Shown in pieces: positions 23,630 to 35,315 of a stretch of DNA of 64,000 nucleotides. The DNA lies in contig JAGVSM010002697.1 in assembly GCA_022494885.1 (NCBI GenBank), positions 1 through 64,000 of the forward strand, in the 5' to 3' direction. Within the stretch, counting starts at the first letter, position 1. Every line of letters starts with the position of its first letter. The stretch comes from Micrasema longulum. Taxonomy: Eukaryota; Arthropoda; Insecta; Trichoptera; Brachycentridae. Made by a program: the position numbers and the translations under genes. Below the pieces are notes generated by a model, which was given only the letters and a program-made list of their open reading frames with translations, searched no databases and was not told the DNA's origin.

Positions 23630-23765
23630 CATAGGTTGTAACGTCGTAAATAAAATACGTCTCGAAACTGGTAGACATAGTAAGGTTGGCAAGTGGTTAT
23701 CAAAAATCATAATTTACTAACATGTATTGAAATGTTTAACCACAAAAGTGATTGCTTTAATTAAT
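23630..23765 (+). mobile_element. Penelope-like element 3' remnant (copy A)
   Basis: ACGTCTCGAAACTGGTAGAC, then GGCAAGTGGTTATCA, then a block ending AACCACAAAAGTGATTGCTT. It aligns with 38560-38690 and, more loosely, with the segment that follows the GIY-YIG frame at 42384. The CGAAAC part corresponds to the 3' half of a hammerhead core; the 5' half is eroded here. Confidence 0.5.
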
Positions 23766-24374
23766 TATATATTTTTTTAAAGAATAATACTTTGTTAGTA
23801 GTACAACTAACTTCTTTTGAAAAAAAAAAACTTTAAAGTAAAGAATTCTTTACAATAATGAGTGTTACAAAAAGGTGTTACGATTTTAAAACACTAAATT
23901 ATAAAAGGGGTTTTCTCTTGAAACTACAGTTGTAAATAATTTTAAATAAAATTGAGCACCACTAATAAAATATGATTTCTGATTAGATAATAAAAATACT
24001 TATATAACATTTTCTGGTTTAGTTTCGGGTCTCAGGTGGTTAATAACAAAAAAATGGAAAGCATATTTTTTATATATTTCTATTCGCTAGCCATGAAGTG
24101 TCGTATTAACACATTTAATTACATTCAACATTAATCAAATGTAGGTCTTCTTATCTGTACTCATGTTATCACTTTCGATTCATAAGTTATCAGAGGCCAA
24201 GAGAGACGCCATAGACGCGTCACATCGTCGCCAAAACGGGAAACAACATTTATCAATGAAAGATAAAACAATTTTTTATTTAATATACAGTGAAATAATT
24301 ATAATTATAGATTATCTTGTCGCATAAGGGTCAGTTGCAAAAAGGTTGAATGCTTTCTACATTAAAACGCTTAC
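23766..24374. other. AT-rich DNA without recognised content
   Basis: No feature supported. Confidence 0.45.
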
Positions 24375-24590
24375 GGCTTTCATCATCATCCCCCTTTCCA
24401 AACACAGTGGTGCATAGAGCATTGCATTGGTAAACCAAGGCGGCGTAATTTAATAATCTGTTAGATAAAGGTAAAGTGACTAGTCTTGTGCTTCAGGTGC
24501 CAATTTTCAATTATTTTTCTACTGCATGAAAAATTTCTGTCCTGCAACAGATCGTACCAAGTTAGGCAGACTACACACACGTTTTTTTTG
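24375..24590 (-). mobile_element. SINE family B, diverged copy
   Basis: Reverse copy: ATCATCATC tail, GTGGTGCATAGAGCATTGCA, TTGTGCTTCAGGTGCCAATT, and an eroded head near 24540-24580 (GATCGTACCAAGTTAGGC). Confidence 0.65.
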
Positions 24591-25080
24591 TATATTAAAG
24601 GAATTGTTATGTAAACCTTTTCCTTACTGTGATAATTTTTTAAAAGTCAATACACATACAAAAATCAAGAATCTACAAAAATAGAACATTAATGGGCAAT
24701 TGCTTCAATTAACTATATTGCAAGTCAAAAGTGATAATATTTTAAACTTATATAATCGCTAAAAACATGAGAACACTATTTGCTTACGCTCACAGCGCAA
24801 GCAATCGGATCACCCTTAGCGGGCCTCCGAAAGCTTCTGGCGTTCTGTTGCAGTGGTAAACTGGCATGCGTCACACGCGAATTTATCTCTTTCATTCACG
24901 AATAAACCTGTAGTATCGAGAGTGAGACGTAAAGAGTGTGTGAGACAATTGTATATTTGGTACTTTTTTACTTCATTGGGAAGCTTTTGAAAGTATAGGT
25001 GATTTATCTCAAATTACCGATAAAATGCTTTTTCCATGCCCAATAAGTATTTATTATTTTGCAACAAATTATTTCAATCG
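24591..25080. other. Intergenic; GC-richer patch at 24785-24900
   Basis: The patch (CAGCGCAAGCAATCGG, GCGGGCCTCCGAAAGC) stands out in composition. No frame, repeat copy or RNA fold was recognised in it. Confidence 0.35.
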
Positions 25081-25091
25081 ATACGTAAATG

Positions 25092-25389
25092 GATCATCAT
25101 CATCATCTTTATCATCATCATTATCATCATCATTATCATCATTCCATTTACGCTCCTAATGGTGCATAGGGCACTGCATCGGTACTCCAATTGCAGCGTA
25201 TATTGATCATTTTGTTACATAAAGGTAAGATGATTAGTCTTACGCTTCAGGTACCAGTCCAGAGACTATGAAATATGCTAGTGTAAAAACACCCTTTAAA
25301 ATAAATAATTCATTTCAACCATGTCGGGAATCAAACCCAAGACCTCTATAATGGTAGGCAAACGCGCTAACCATTACACCACGAGTCCG
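25092..25389 (-). mobile_element. SINE family B with long ATC tail and target duplication
   Basis: Reverse copy with an ATC-rich tail at 25093-25141 that has partly degenerated, then CTAATGGTGCATAGGGCACT, ACGCTTCAGGTACCAGTCC, and the head complement GGGAATCAAACCCAAGACC with CCATTACACCACGAG. Direct repeat ACGTAAATG at 25083-25091 and 25390-25398 is the probable target-site duplication. Close to the copy at 11851. Confidence 0.85.
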
Positions 25390-25439
25390 ACGTAAATGTT
25401 TAACGAAGGAATACCTAAAATCTTAATCCAGTATTTATC

Positions 25440-26280
25440 ACATTTATTTAATTATTTTTACACTTTGTATACATAAAGAATATATATACATATACATACA
25501 AGGGCGGGCATATTGCCTTAAGGCAACTTTTTCCTACCTACCCAAACCGTTCAGTTTGAAAAAATTACAAGTACACGGACATATTCTAAGGAATTATACT
25601 TAATCTTATAATTTTACCCAGAATTGAAAACAAATTTAAACTATTAACAAAAATTTACACTATACTATGAAGAGAGGGAAAGAGATGGGAAAGAAAGAAG
25701 AGGGAGAAAAGAACAACTAAAATATCTAGATAGTGACATTTCAATCTTTTATTTTTTTTTAAAGAAAAATAAATATTTGCGTGCTTATGATTTACCCAAA
25801 TATTTAATTTTGAGGGCCATTTTCAACGAGTTGTAAATAACTCACCATTAGAAAATGGGAATCAAGTTGGGGTAGAGTGGGATTCAAACCACAGACCTTT
25901 GGTCCGTGAGTCTGAGATACTAGCTACAGGACCACAACCCGATTCCTTTTACCCGATTAAAATGTAAATAAAGAAGAGGTCTCTAATATTAGTCGGAATA
26001 TTATTTCACAATCAAGCAGCCACTACTGTGAAAGAAGGGGCAAGAAAATAAGAGCGGTGAAAGGGTATTAAAAAGAGTTTTCTCGTCATTAGAAGGAAGA
26101 GATAGTCCCTGTTGTAATAGAGGTTGGAAGAACTCTTTCAGATAAACAAGCGAAGTGGGATTATTTAAAATATTGCGAAGAAGTGATAGAATGTGAAAGT
26201 TTATTTTATGCCTGATACTGAACCAGTGTAGTTGCGTGCGATATTCGGTTATGTGGTAGAATTTTTAGAGAGATATAAAA
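25440..26280 (-). mobile_element. LINE family K, copy 2, split by a SINE
   Basis: Same 3' UTR as copy 1 (GGGCGGGCATATTGCCTTAA at 25503-25522) and the same coding end in reverse orientation, now with frame damage. A family D SINE interrupts it at about 25748-25945, at a position that is continuous in copy 1 (around 15873). So K copy 2 was inserted first and the SINE later. Confidence 0.8.
25748..25945 (-). mobile_element. SINE family D, inserted into LINE K
   Basis: Reverse copy with T-run tail, GATTTACCCAAATATTTAAT, AACTCACCATTAGAAAATGG, the B-box complement GATTCAAACCACAGACC and head GGACCACAACCCGATTC. Better preserved than the host element, in line with a later insertion. Confidence 0.85.
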
Positions 26281-27182
26281 GTGTTTACATGCGATGTGTA
26301 CTAGTTACACTTCGCAGGGAAAGGCGAGTTAATAAACATGAATTATTATTATTTTTACCGTTGATACATACATTTTACAGACTGTCATTCAAGCAAGATG
26401 TGGCAAAGCGATAAAAAATAATTAAAAAGATAAATGCACCTCTTTGGTAAATTAATAAAAATTAATATGAAAATACGCGAGACGAAATATTTGTGAAGAG
26501 TATTAATGTCTTTTGGCGGGAAGAGAACATGAAAAATGTTTGGAGAAATTGAAGAATCTTAATATTTTGAAATGTGGGAAATAAAAAAATCGTAAATCTT
26601 AAGCAAGCGTAAAAAGTGGATGTATAATTTCACGGCACTTGAGTACGGGTTGGGTTTGGTATTGGCTGCCTTTTGTTAAGCTTATTTATCATTCATACAA
26701 TATTTAAATATTTTATCAAAAGAACGATGTGTAAAAAATCGCCCCATAACATAAGATTAGATCTTATCGTATTTTGAGGTGAGATAATTATATCCAGATC
26801 TCTTTTGATACTAGTATTTAAAAATTTAAATAATTTGTAAAAATTTGTTATTTATTATTTATATTAGAAAAAAAATCACATATATTTTTAATGAATTCAA
26901 AGAAAAAAAAATTGAAGCAGCAGTTACCTCCAGAACTCCAGATGCCTGGGGTACTCAGTTTGGGACAATGCGCATATAGTCAGTGTTTTGTATTGGGGGG
27001 AATAAGCCGTTTTTAGGAAAATGAGATTAAAAAGTTGTTTACGCGTAGACAATACAATACTGTTTTGTCCCAGGACTCAACCATTGTCTTCGTGTGAACA
27101 TATATGGACAGAACATAGTGATTTTTCTAACATAAATATGTCGTTTTCTAAAAATTTCATTCTAATTTACCGTTTTAATTAT
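26281..27182. other. AT-rich DNA without recognised content
   Basis: No supported exon or repeat. Confidence 0.45.
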
Positions 27183-27370
27183 TGAATCGGATTGTGGTAG
27201 CTAGTGTCTCAAACTCCCGGCTTACAGGCCTGAGGCTCGAACCCCACTCTACCCCAACTTGATTCCCATTTCCAAATAGTGAGTTATTTACAACTCATCG
27301 AAAATGGCCCTCAAAATTGAATATTTGGGTAAATCATAAGAACGGAAATATTTTTGCAACTTTTCCTTAT
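27183..27370 (+). mobile_element. SINE family D, plus-strand copy
   Basis: Starts TGAATCGGATTGTGGTAGCT (A-box region), B-box GAGGCTCGAACCCC, then CTCTACCCCAACTTGATTCC and the body ATTTACAACTCATCGAAAAT. It gives the sense-strand view of the family. Confidence 0.8.
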
Positions 27371-28370
27371 TCACAAACCTAAAAAAAATGCCCTGGAGGA
27401 CGCCGGCGCCGCGCCGTATAGAAACTTTACACTTTCTAAAAGAGCTCAAGAAAAATTACGTTTTGGAAGTGATGAAGAAGCTGAAAAGTTGTCTTGAAAT
27501 GCTCATTGCACCAAAAAGGGACTGTGTTAAAAAATAATTGATAAAAACAACAAAAGTCATGAGTTTACTTACTAAGGCTAGCTTTTCGTCAAACGACCCT
27601 CGTATTAGACACACAGAACTGTATTTTTGTTTTTTTAGTATGAGCGAAACTGATATGAAAACCATATGTGTTTAAAAAGGGAGCGTTTTTACTGTTATTT
27701 TTTTATTTAAAAAATGGTTTACTTTCAATATATACATAATACATACAGTCCTACTGAATTGCGATTTGACACTTATGCAATTTGACGGTAGGTGCTGATA
27801 ATAAAGATGTTATTATTATATTTATGTTCTTACTACTATTAAAACTATATTTGATGTAGATATCTTTATTGTATATCGAAATGATGAACGTGTAAAGGAT
27901 AGAAAATAATAAAATTAAATGAAAAATTATCCAAGTAAAAAACAAAATCAAAATTAAAAGCTCAAGCACGTTCCAAAAGCCAAGTTTTCAGCATTCGTAT
28001 CTCTCTTATGGCTGATATTTATTTTATGTTGTTTTGTATAATTGCAATCGATTATAAATTAAACAAACTTAATAAAAAATATGACGGTTTAACATCACAC
28101 AACTTGCTTATTTGATAAAATGGCGGAGTTTAAGTTTGGTTTAACAAGTCGCACAGTTTACTCATTTTAGAGAGTAGATTATTATCAGGAACTTAAATCT
28201 ACTTGTAACTACATGGTGCTCAGAAACCTGTATTGAATCTTCGTTTCCAAATAAGGACATGAATTTATCGTCATTATTTACCTCGTGTTTAAGTTTTCTA
28301 ACTCTGTGTTATAAACGCATGGTGATACTTTAATATTTTTGTGTTAGGTTCCGAAAACACGGTGTTTATT
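27371..28370. other. Mostly AT-rich; small CpG-dense patch
   Basis: GACGCCGGCGCCGCGCCG at about 27399-27416 is the most CpG-dense short run in this part of the window, yet it has no visible partner or frame. The remainder holds nothing supported. Confidence 0.35.
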
Positions 28371-28445
28371 GTTATTTATTTATTTGTTTCAACGCCCTAT
28401 GGGCTATTACATTTATTAGCAATACATTCAAGTCCAGCAGTATAA
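28371..28445. repeat. LINE 3'-UTR-type fragment
   Basis: TTATTTATTTGTTTCAACGC followed by CCTATGGGC resembles the short conserved 3' ends near 4305-4320 and 22135-22165. Weak evidence of a shared LINE tail. Confidence 0.3.
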
Positions 28446-28496
28446 CATAATTATAAAGTTAAAAGTAAGAATAACATAAGAAAGAATAAAAGTATG

Positions 28497-28615
28497 TATT
28501 GTACGCGTATTTAATGTATTTCTGTGGATATCTATCATTGGTTTTATTCTCTGTATATTTTATTTGTTATATTCTTGTTACATGTATTACTGTTTATATC
28601 CCCAATAAATAAAAA
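28497..28615 (+). repeat. Repeat family F, plus copy
   Basis: Reverse-complement homologue of 52705-52830. Shared blocks: TTTAATGTATTTCTGTGGAT, ATTGGTTTTATTCTCTG and ATCCCCAATAAATA, ending in an A-run. Probably the 3' UTR of a LINE. Confidence 0.7.
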
Positions 28616-28679
28616 AAAAGAAACAATAACAAGTAAGGAGTTGTATCCACGTAGGTATATGAGTACCTTTACAGGAAGA

Positions 28680-28742
28680 TATTTAATATATTTACATAAA
28701 TAAATATACACACATACATACACATGCATATGCATACATATA
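28680..28742. repeat. Microsatellite, CA/TA mixed
   Basis: Irregular ACATACACATGCATAT-type repeats. Confidence 0.7.
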
Positions 28743-28744
28743 CA

Positions 28745-28930
28745 GCGGCCTCTATGGTATAGTGGTCAAGACACTTGACTCACAAACGGAAGGTTTCAGG
28801 TTCGATTTCCGCGAAAACATAAAAAATTGATACGATTTTTCTCAAGCCTGGGTGTTTTGTTGTATAATTCATCACTGTAATTGGGCCTCCTGGCCTGTTG
28901 TGGTGAAAAAAATTTTTTTTTTTTAATATA
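28745..28930 (+). mobile_element. SINE family C, plus copy
   Basis: tRNA-like head GCGGCCTCTATGGTATAGTG, GTCAAGACACTTGACTC and a B-box GGTTTCAGGTTCGATTTCC. Body: TTTCTCAAGCCTGGGTGTTT and GGCCTCCTGGCCTGTTGTGG, ending in a T-rich run. A reverse copy is at 36538-36712. Confidence 0.8.
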
Positions 28931-29015
28931 CATGTATATATTTAAATATATATGTATATACACATTCCAATACATATGTCTACATATATATATGTATACA
29001 CACATACTCATAAAT
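28931..29015. repeat. Microsatellite, (TATG/TATA)n
   Basis: Degenerate ATATGTATATACA-type array directly after the SINE C tail. Confidence 0.7.
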
Positions 29016-31610
29016 ATTTATATTATTATCATCAGCATTTACCAATATTCACTGAGTAGTGCAAAGGATACTGAATTGTTACCCCAATGAGGAAGTTCAG
29101 TGCTATGGGAAATTGGATAGAAAAAATATTTTCGTACACGCGGCAAAAATTAGATCGTTTATGTGTGCAGCGTTTCTCATTAATGTATGAAAAAATTGAT
29201 AAAAAATAATTACTTATAAACTTCAAAAGTTCACGTGAACACGTATTAACAATAACCAATCAATTTTAGCGCCTGACAGATTTCCGGTTTCTAGATAGCA
29301 ATGTTTTTCTATGTTTAGAGTGTTTTGACGGGTACTGGGTTCTACTTTTCAATGTCAGGAAGCCTCACCGACTTAAACTCGTGACCTCACGGGCGGTGTA
29401 ATGTCAAAATAACGAAACTTTAAAATATCATAGCGATTATAATACGATACATTAAATTGGCTTAGTTTAACAGTCAATTAACAAAAAAAAAACAACTTAA
29501 TTTCCTTATTGCAGTGAATCTGCCTAAATCAATAATATGTTTAGTGTGTCCAAATTATCGAACAATTAACAAAGAACTTGATAACGCGGAAGAAGTCTTA
29601 CAAGATGGACAGACTTGGTGACAGAAGCCACTGGCGCCTCTCTCCAGGAGGTCTCAGGAAGAGCTGAAGAATAAGAGAATAAGCGGAGCCTAACGACGTA
29701 CTTCCCTCCTGCCAATGTGAACCACGACGTTTACTCTGCCAAAAGCAAACGTCTAAGAAGAAAAAACGTTTGTAGAAAAATATGGATATCGTTATTGCTA
29801 TTTATAACGTTGATAATATCAATGAGTCAGTTAATCAAGTTTACTCAAATAGTGTCTACGCTGGTATTAGTTTTATTAACAGCTTAATATACTTGAAAAA
29901 GGTTGACGTAAAACTTTAAAAATTCTCACGCCAAATTAAACAGTTTTTCTAAAAGCCGAACATTGATCGATATACGTGATTAGCCCAACCAACTACGAAT
30001 AAATTATAGAAAGTATTTATCGAGGGAGAATAAATTAGATTAAATTACCAAGATGCCTACTAGTTCAGTGGTTTTGATATATTTTTTTATTTCTTAATAA
30101 CTATCAAACTAAACTAAACGTTTTAAAAATATTTTCGTATATCGTGTAATCAGCGCTAATAACACGATACACTCGCATTGATTTTTTTAATGTGTTGTAA
30201 TTTTGAAATTACTCCACCCGTGACGTCGCAAGTACTAGTCGGTGTGTTCTGCTGATTGGTCACATCACAGCACTGTTATCATAAGTTGATTTTGAAGAAC
30301 TTGTGACGTAGTTAAAAGTAATCCATTTTTATTATACGTTTTATACGTTTTTGATATTTTTTTAACCTGTACTGGGTGCGCATATTTTGTTAATTTTATT
30401 TTATTTTTTTTATTCTTAATAGTAATTTTTTACATTTACACTTTCGTACTAGTTCAGTTTGTATATATACAAACATGTTATTTTTAAACTTTTTATATTT
30501 TTTAATTTTTCTTTCCCAGATTGTATAATATTTACATCATTTTGAATTTATTTCCATACCTAGTATTATGTTTATTTTGTTATTTTTAAATATTTTTCAT
30601 ACCCTTTTAATTTGTAGTGTATCATAATTTTTATTCTGTTTTGTAAATAATGTTATAGTTTATAATATTAAAACGTCTTTAAATAAATATTATTATCTGC
30701 ATATCCCTAAATGAGTTTTTTTTTAAAACTCCTTGGGAATATTATATATAATTATGTATAATATGTTTTCAATTCAATAAAAAAAAAATATATATATTTT
30801 TCAAATGTTTTTGAGAAACATCGCTTTTCTATTAAGTGCTCTGTTTTTTAACGAGTGTAAAAAACATTTTTTCTTATCCAATGTCCCGCGTATTCAACCA
30901 AAGAACACCCAAGTATGTATTGTCAAAATATTTATTATTGCTTATTGCCACAAACAACATACTTAATTATTTTATATATTTATTACAAAAAAGGGAATTA
31001 AAACATTCTTCACGAGAGCAAAAGCTATGAGTTGAATTTGGATTCAACATAATGGAAAGTGGAAGTATACATGCTATTTGAACGTACAAACATTGAAATT
31101 ACAATGTATTATAATTCTCAAAATATTGTGGTAAATAATTCATTTGCGCGCGGTGATGTATCATCGTGTTACCATAAGTAAAAGACAGAATATTCTAATG
31201 TTTAGACATTAAAAAAAAAACATGAAGACTTATTATTTAATAATAATTCATTTTCCATACTTTATAAAAATAGACATATTATGACTGTTATAGGAAAATA
31301 AATTAAATGTCAAAAATACGCCTGACACAGAACCTCTTCTCATGAACACCGGCCACAGAACAGCGTCTTTGTCTCTCTCTTAAACATATTTATTGCTGTA
31401 TTAGCGTCACATTTATTCTTCGCGTAGCAAGGATTTACATTTTTGTATTTAAAAATCCGAATCCTGTTTGCAAATGACCATTTGAAGATAACAAAAAATA
31501 GAATTTTGTCATAAAAAAAAAATACCAGGTTTATATCAAGTCTTGTATCGTATGTAAACTAGTGTGATATCACACACACAAAATAGTAAAATAATAAAGG
31601 TCTATATGTA
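29016..31610. other. Long stretch without a supported gene
   Basis: 2.6 kb. A GC-richer patch at 29590-29770 (GTGACAGAAGCCACTGGCGC) may be a worn LINE end. The patch 30210-30330 has two TGACGT cores (30221-30226 and 30303-30308) about 80 bases apart. TTCAACATAATGGAAAG near 31042 recurs at 48752-48768. None of these is enough for a call. Confidence 0.4.
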
Positions 31611-31611
31611 T

Positions 31612-32886
31612 ATATACGAGTACAAAAAGTATCGCAAAATTTGAATTTCCGCGAGTTATGTGTATTCGATTTTAATTTTTTTTGTGGCATTATGTTGACA
31701 CATATGTTTTTAACTTACATCAACATGTTTAGCCACTTTGAATGTTCGGTTAATTTTTGACAGCGGCTTTGCTTGCACGTGTTTTGGCTTGTCTTCGATT
31801 TTTGCGTATTCCAAAAAATGGATCAAAGAATCAGTATCAAATTTTGTGTGAAAATAAAAATTAAGTGCGTGGACGCATTCCAAATGTTAACTGTGGCATA
31901 TGGTAAAACTACCTTGGATGAAAACAGTGTTTATTAGTGGTACAGACCGAGAAGATGTGAACGACGAAGAGCGTGCCGGACGCCTGAGCACGTCAACAAC
32001 ATGCAAAAACATTGATGAAGTGAAGAAAACAGTAATGGCCAATCGTTCAATCACCATAAGAGAAATTGCTGAGGACCAAAACAGATCGATTAGCTCGTGC
32101 CATTCAATTTTTACCAATTATTTGGGCATGAGACGGGTCGTCGCTAAATGCGTACCAAATTTTGACCAAAAACAAAAAGCTCAGGAGCTGTTGGGCTCTT
32201 TCAGAAATGAATCAAATTTGCTCCCGAGGATCATAACTGGTGACGAATCATGAGTTTATGGTTATGAGGGAGAAACTAAAGCTTAATCATCTCAATGGAC
32301 GCTGCCGCACGAGCCAAGACTGAAAAAACGCGCCAAGTTCGGTCGAATGTTAAGGTTTTGCTGACAGTTTTCTTCAATTGCAGGGGCGTAGTGCATCATA
32401 AGTTATTATTATAGGGTAGAACGGTCAATAAGAAATATTACCTGCAAGTTTTGCGCAATTTGCGCGAAGAAATCCGTCAGAAACGCCTTGATTTGTGGAA
32501 GAACAAAAATTGGCTTTTGCACCATGATAACGCCCCTGCTCACACATCGTTGCTTGTGGACGAATTTTTGGCTAAAAAACAACACACTAATAATGCCGTA
32601 GCCACCGTGATCCCCTGTGTTTTTTTTTGTTCCCTAAACTGAAGAAGCCCATGAAAGGACGACGCTACGCTACGATTGAGGAGATAAGAACGGTATCGAA
32701 GGAGGAGCTGAACAAGATTACAAAAAATGATTTTTTGAAGTGCTTTGAAGATTGTAAAAAACGTTGGCACAAGTGTATAATAAATATCTGTCGGAGACAA
32801 TTTTGAAGGGGACAAAATAGATATTCATGAATAAATAAATAATTTTTGAAAAATCACGAAATTCGCGATACTTTTTGAACAGACTA
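31612..32886 (+). mobile_element. mariner-type DNA transposon, inactive
   Basis: The 3' end reads ATTCGCGATACTTTTTGAAC then AGAC-TA, and its complement CAAAAAGTATCGCG matches CAAAAAGTATCGCA at 31623-31636, so the two ends form terminal inverted repeats of a mariner. The outermost bases of the left repeat are damaged, so the left boundary is approximate. Target is TA, as known for the family. Size, about 1.27 kb, is normal for mariner. It encloses the broken transposase gene described separately. Confidence 0.85.
31818..32834 (+). pseudogene. mariner transposase pseudogene
   Basis: Starts MDQRISIKFCVKIKIKCVDA at 31818, in line with the N-terminal helix-turn-helix of this mariner group. A stop (TAG, about 31935) and a frameshift follow. 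The middle (31945-32250) reads REDVNDEERAGRLSTSTT and VKKTVMANRSITIREIAED. The catalytic motif ITGDES is present near 32236, directly followed by a stop where Trp is expected. A further stop and frameshift follow, then LLHHDNAPAHTSLLV near 32514 with the second Asp. The segment with the third catalytic Asp is damaged: bases around 32600-32635 are deleted and out of frame. The frame is recovered to the end GDKIDIHE and a stop at 32834. With several stops and a lost D, it cannot make an active enzyme. Confidence 0.85.
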
Positions 32887-33720
32887 CGTACATTACGTAT
32901 TTTGTAATTACTATATCACAAAAATGTATTCTTTTGTTAGTAATGTAAACTAAATTTCATTAATCATGCGGTTTTTAATGGACGTTCCTAATAGCATTTT
33001 TATTAAATGAATAGTCTTAATCTTTTAATCAAACAACTTTTTAAGTTTACTAAGGATTCAATTCTAAAATTTCAGATTCGTTAAATGTTATAGGTGTCAA
33101 AACTTATCTTCTTTAGAAAGAGGAAACATTAAAACGATTTAAGTTAAGAGTTTATTGGAGATAAACTCGTTTGTTGGGGAAGTGCAGAACTTAGAATCGA
33201 CTCTCAACTACAAAGTTTAAAAATCTAAATCTTTGAGAACTTTATTCCTTTGTCTGGAAGTTAAAATAGATACGCAAAATGAAACTGATAAATCGTTGAT
33301 TTTTATTCAAAAGAAACAGGGCGCTTCTTTTGCATTATTTTCACAGCTAAGAGTTGTACGAGTTTTTCTACCTTAACCATTTTACTATTTGCAGCATTAT
33401 TTCAATTAAAGTTCATGTTCTTATTTCGTTCAAACTGGTCTTAAAAGCGCAATTTTGTTTGTAAATACATAAAAAAAAAACAAAAAAACAATTAAAAAAT
33501 CGTGTTTTGTTAGACTTTTGAATATGTAAGAATAGGTAAGAGGATAGGAAAGAAGCCTTTTGATTTGTGTCTTTTATATTGTTAGCATTCTTGTTTCTTT
33601 TAAAAGAAATTACTGGTCCATAAAAGGACATAGCAACAACATAATTACGAAGAGATGTCAGTTATTTGAACTTGAAAAGGTTTCAATGCCTCGATAGGTG
33701 GTGTTAGTTGGAAAAAACAG
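32887..33720. other. AT-rich DNA without recognised content
   Basis: No feature supported. Confidence 0.45.
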
Positions 33721-33724
33721 GTTG

Positions 33725-33865
33725 GTAGACATTTCATCATCATCATTCCATGTCCGCTCCCTAGTTAGAGCATGTGGTATCTGCGAAGATCCTCCAGGCA
33801 TCTCTGTCAGCTGCCGGCTGCTGTGCATCCTCCTAAGTCTGGTTCGCGTCCCGTAGTTCTAACAT
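33725..33865 (-). mobile_element. LINE 3' end with ATG/ATC tail
   Basis: Reverse strand: ...REDAQQPA-like sequence, then DRDAWRIFADTTCSN, and a tail of ATG units (ATCATCATC at 33738-33746 on the plus strand). The 'DR..WR....T' ending plus trinucleotide tail is usual for RTE-like LINEs. Different from families V and W. Confidence 0.55.
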
Positions 33866-33871
33866 GAACTA

Positions 33872-34168
33872 ATACGAACTGATTACGCACTTGTATAGTC
33901 ATCGCTTTCTTATGGAATAATTGGATGGGGGGGAGCTTTTAACAACCATATTAAACCATTAGAAACTGTTCAAAAACTTTTCAATGGTTCCAAGACAAAT
34001 TTATTGTTTTCAATGTTTAAAACATATATTTATAAATAAAAAAAATATTTACCAGTAATTCAAACACATCAAGTCTAAGTCGGAATCCTGTGATAGAAAT
34101 ACCACATTGTAAAACGAGGCTATTTAATTGGCATAACATTTAACACATGCATATTTTATTGGCCCAAA
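33872..34168 (+). mobile_element. LINE RT fragment (WGG motif region)
   Basis: Plus-strand frames give NNWMGGSF-like and GGAFNNHIKPLETVQK, the 'YGI..WGG.......L...QK' region of jockey/CR1-type reverse transcriptases. It breaks off with frameshifts around 33990 and is truncated at both ends. Confidence 0.55.
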
Positions 34169-34399
34169 AAATGTTAATTCTTTTTTTACCGATAATATTT
34201 CGTTAATCCCATACTTTCGAAATTCTCCATCTTTTAAAAAAACACGCACTATCCTGGATTCAAATTAAAGATATGAGCTTTTGTTTTCTATGATATATTT
34301 TATTGCCCTTTAATAATATGGCATATTTTTATGATTTTTTTTCTTTTTTAATTATTGAAAAATAAATAAGTACCTCCTAATCTTATACAGAATACATTC

Positions 34400-35060
34400 C
34401 CTTTCTTTTTTATTTTGATATATATTTTAGACCCCTGTTTATATATAAGGCTAGGTATTTGGAACAAATCGTTTTTATTTGTCTTGGAAATGGGATGTTC
34501 GTTGACTGATTTTGGTTTATTATATTTATGAGTCCAATCACCATTGTTGCAAAGTCCAAGAAAAATGGCGCGTGATAACTACTTTTAACGACAGTTTGGA
34601 TATCTGTTAAGGATATTCCATCTTTCCTACATTCTGCTTCAAGATGATGGCGTTGTAAACTAAAAAATGTCCACTGAAATAACAGATGTTTGATACTCTG
34701 TGAAGAAATATCAGCGCATGGACAATTGTCATCATTCTTTAATTTAAACCTATATAGGTAACTTCTCATAGCTCCGTGTCCGGTAAAAATTCGGGTCGTT
34801 TCGAAAGTAATTTGGTGATGACGACGGAAGTTTGCTGCATCAGCTAGCGTTGGGAAAAACATTTTAGTGATTTTACCTGTAGAAGAAGCGCGGTAATGAT
34901 CCGCCCAACGCTGCTGCGTATTTTGTTTTATACAGCGTTTAACAAAGCTAAGGGGAAATTTTGAGAAGAAAGGTGCCGTTCTTTTACAAGTTGCGGCTCT
35001 TGCTTGTTCATCTACTCTCTCATTTCTCTTGATACCAGCATATTTGAATATTCATCCCTA
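34400..35060 (-). mobile_element. RNase H-type LINE (R1/I/LOA-like), C-terminal end, copy 1
   Basis: Minus strand. The reading starts at about 35060 with AGIKRNERVDEQARAAT, the last motif of a RNase H domain. It continues with WADHYRASSTGKITKMFF, TFETTRIFTGHGAMRSYLYR, and a C-terminal Cys/His cluster (CPCADISSQSIKHLL), the usual end of LINEs with a RNase H domain. The annotated Met-initiated frame (34862-34410, 150 codons) is only the uninterrupted part. Copy 2 is at 59985-60445. Confidence 0.8.
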
Positions 35061-35315
35061 TTATTTTTTTCTTTCTTATATGATACAAAAATATTATTCG
35101 AGTCTATTTATTACAGGAGCAAAAAATTCATAAACATTTCTTGTAAACCCACGAACATGCCATGCCTTTGTGGGATTTTTGTTTACTATTCTTACTTTTA
35201 TATGTATTTCATCTCTATGTAACTATTCTTTTTTGAAAACTTTTTTTCTATCTCTTATAAATATTGTACAAAAAAACAAAAAAATATTAATAAATAAATA
35301 AAAAATATGCTGGAC
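35061..35315 (+). repeat. Repeat family G, copy 1 (LINE 3' end)
   Basis: Direct repeat of 37412-37680. Shared blocks: ATTTATTA.AGGAGCAAAAA, GCCATGCCTTTGTGGGATTT, TGTTTACTATT and a terminal run of A-rich sequence. The A-rich end marks the plus strand as the RNA sense. No coding part is attached. Confidence 0.7.

Noticed and set aside
25092..25145. CRISPR-like or satellite array from the ATC repeats
   Set aside because: It is the trinucleotide tail of a SINE B; no unique spacers and no long direct repeats.
26232..26414. 60-codon plus-strand frame
   Set aside because: Runs antisense across the end of LINE K copy 2 into non-coding DNA.
30221..30308. Functional CRE-type promoter from two TGACGT cores
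   Set aside because: Only two short cores, no nearby exon or start site; too little to call.
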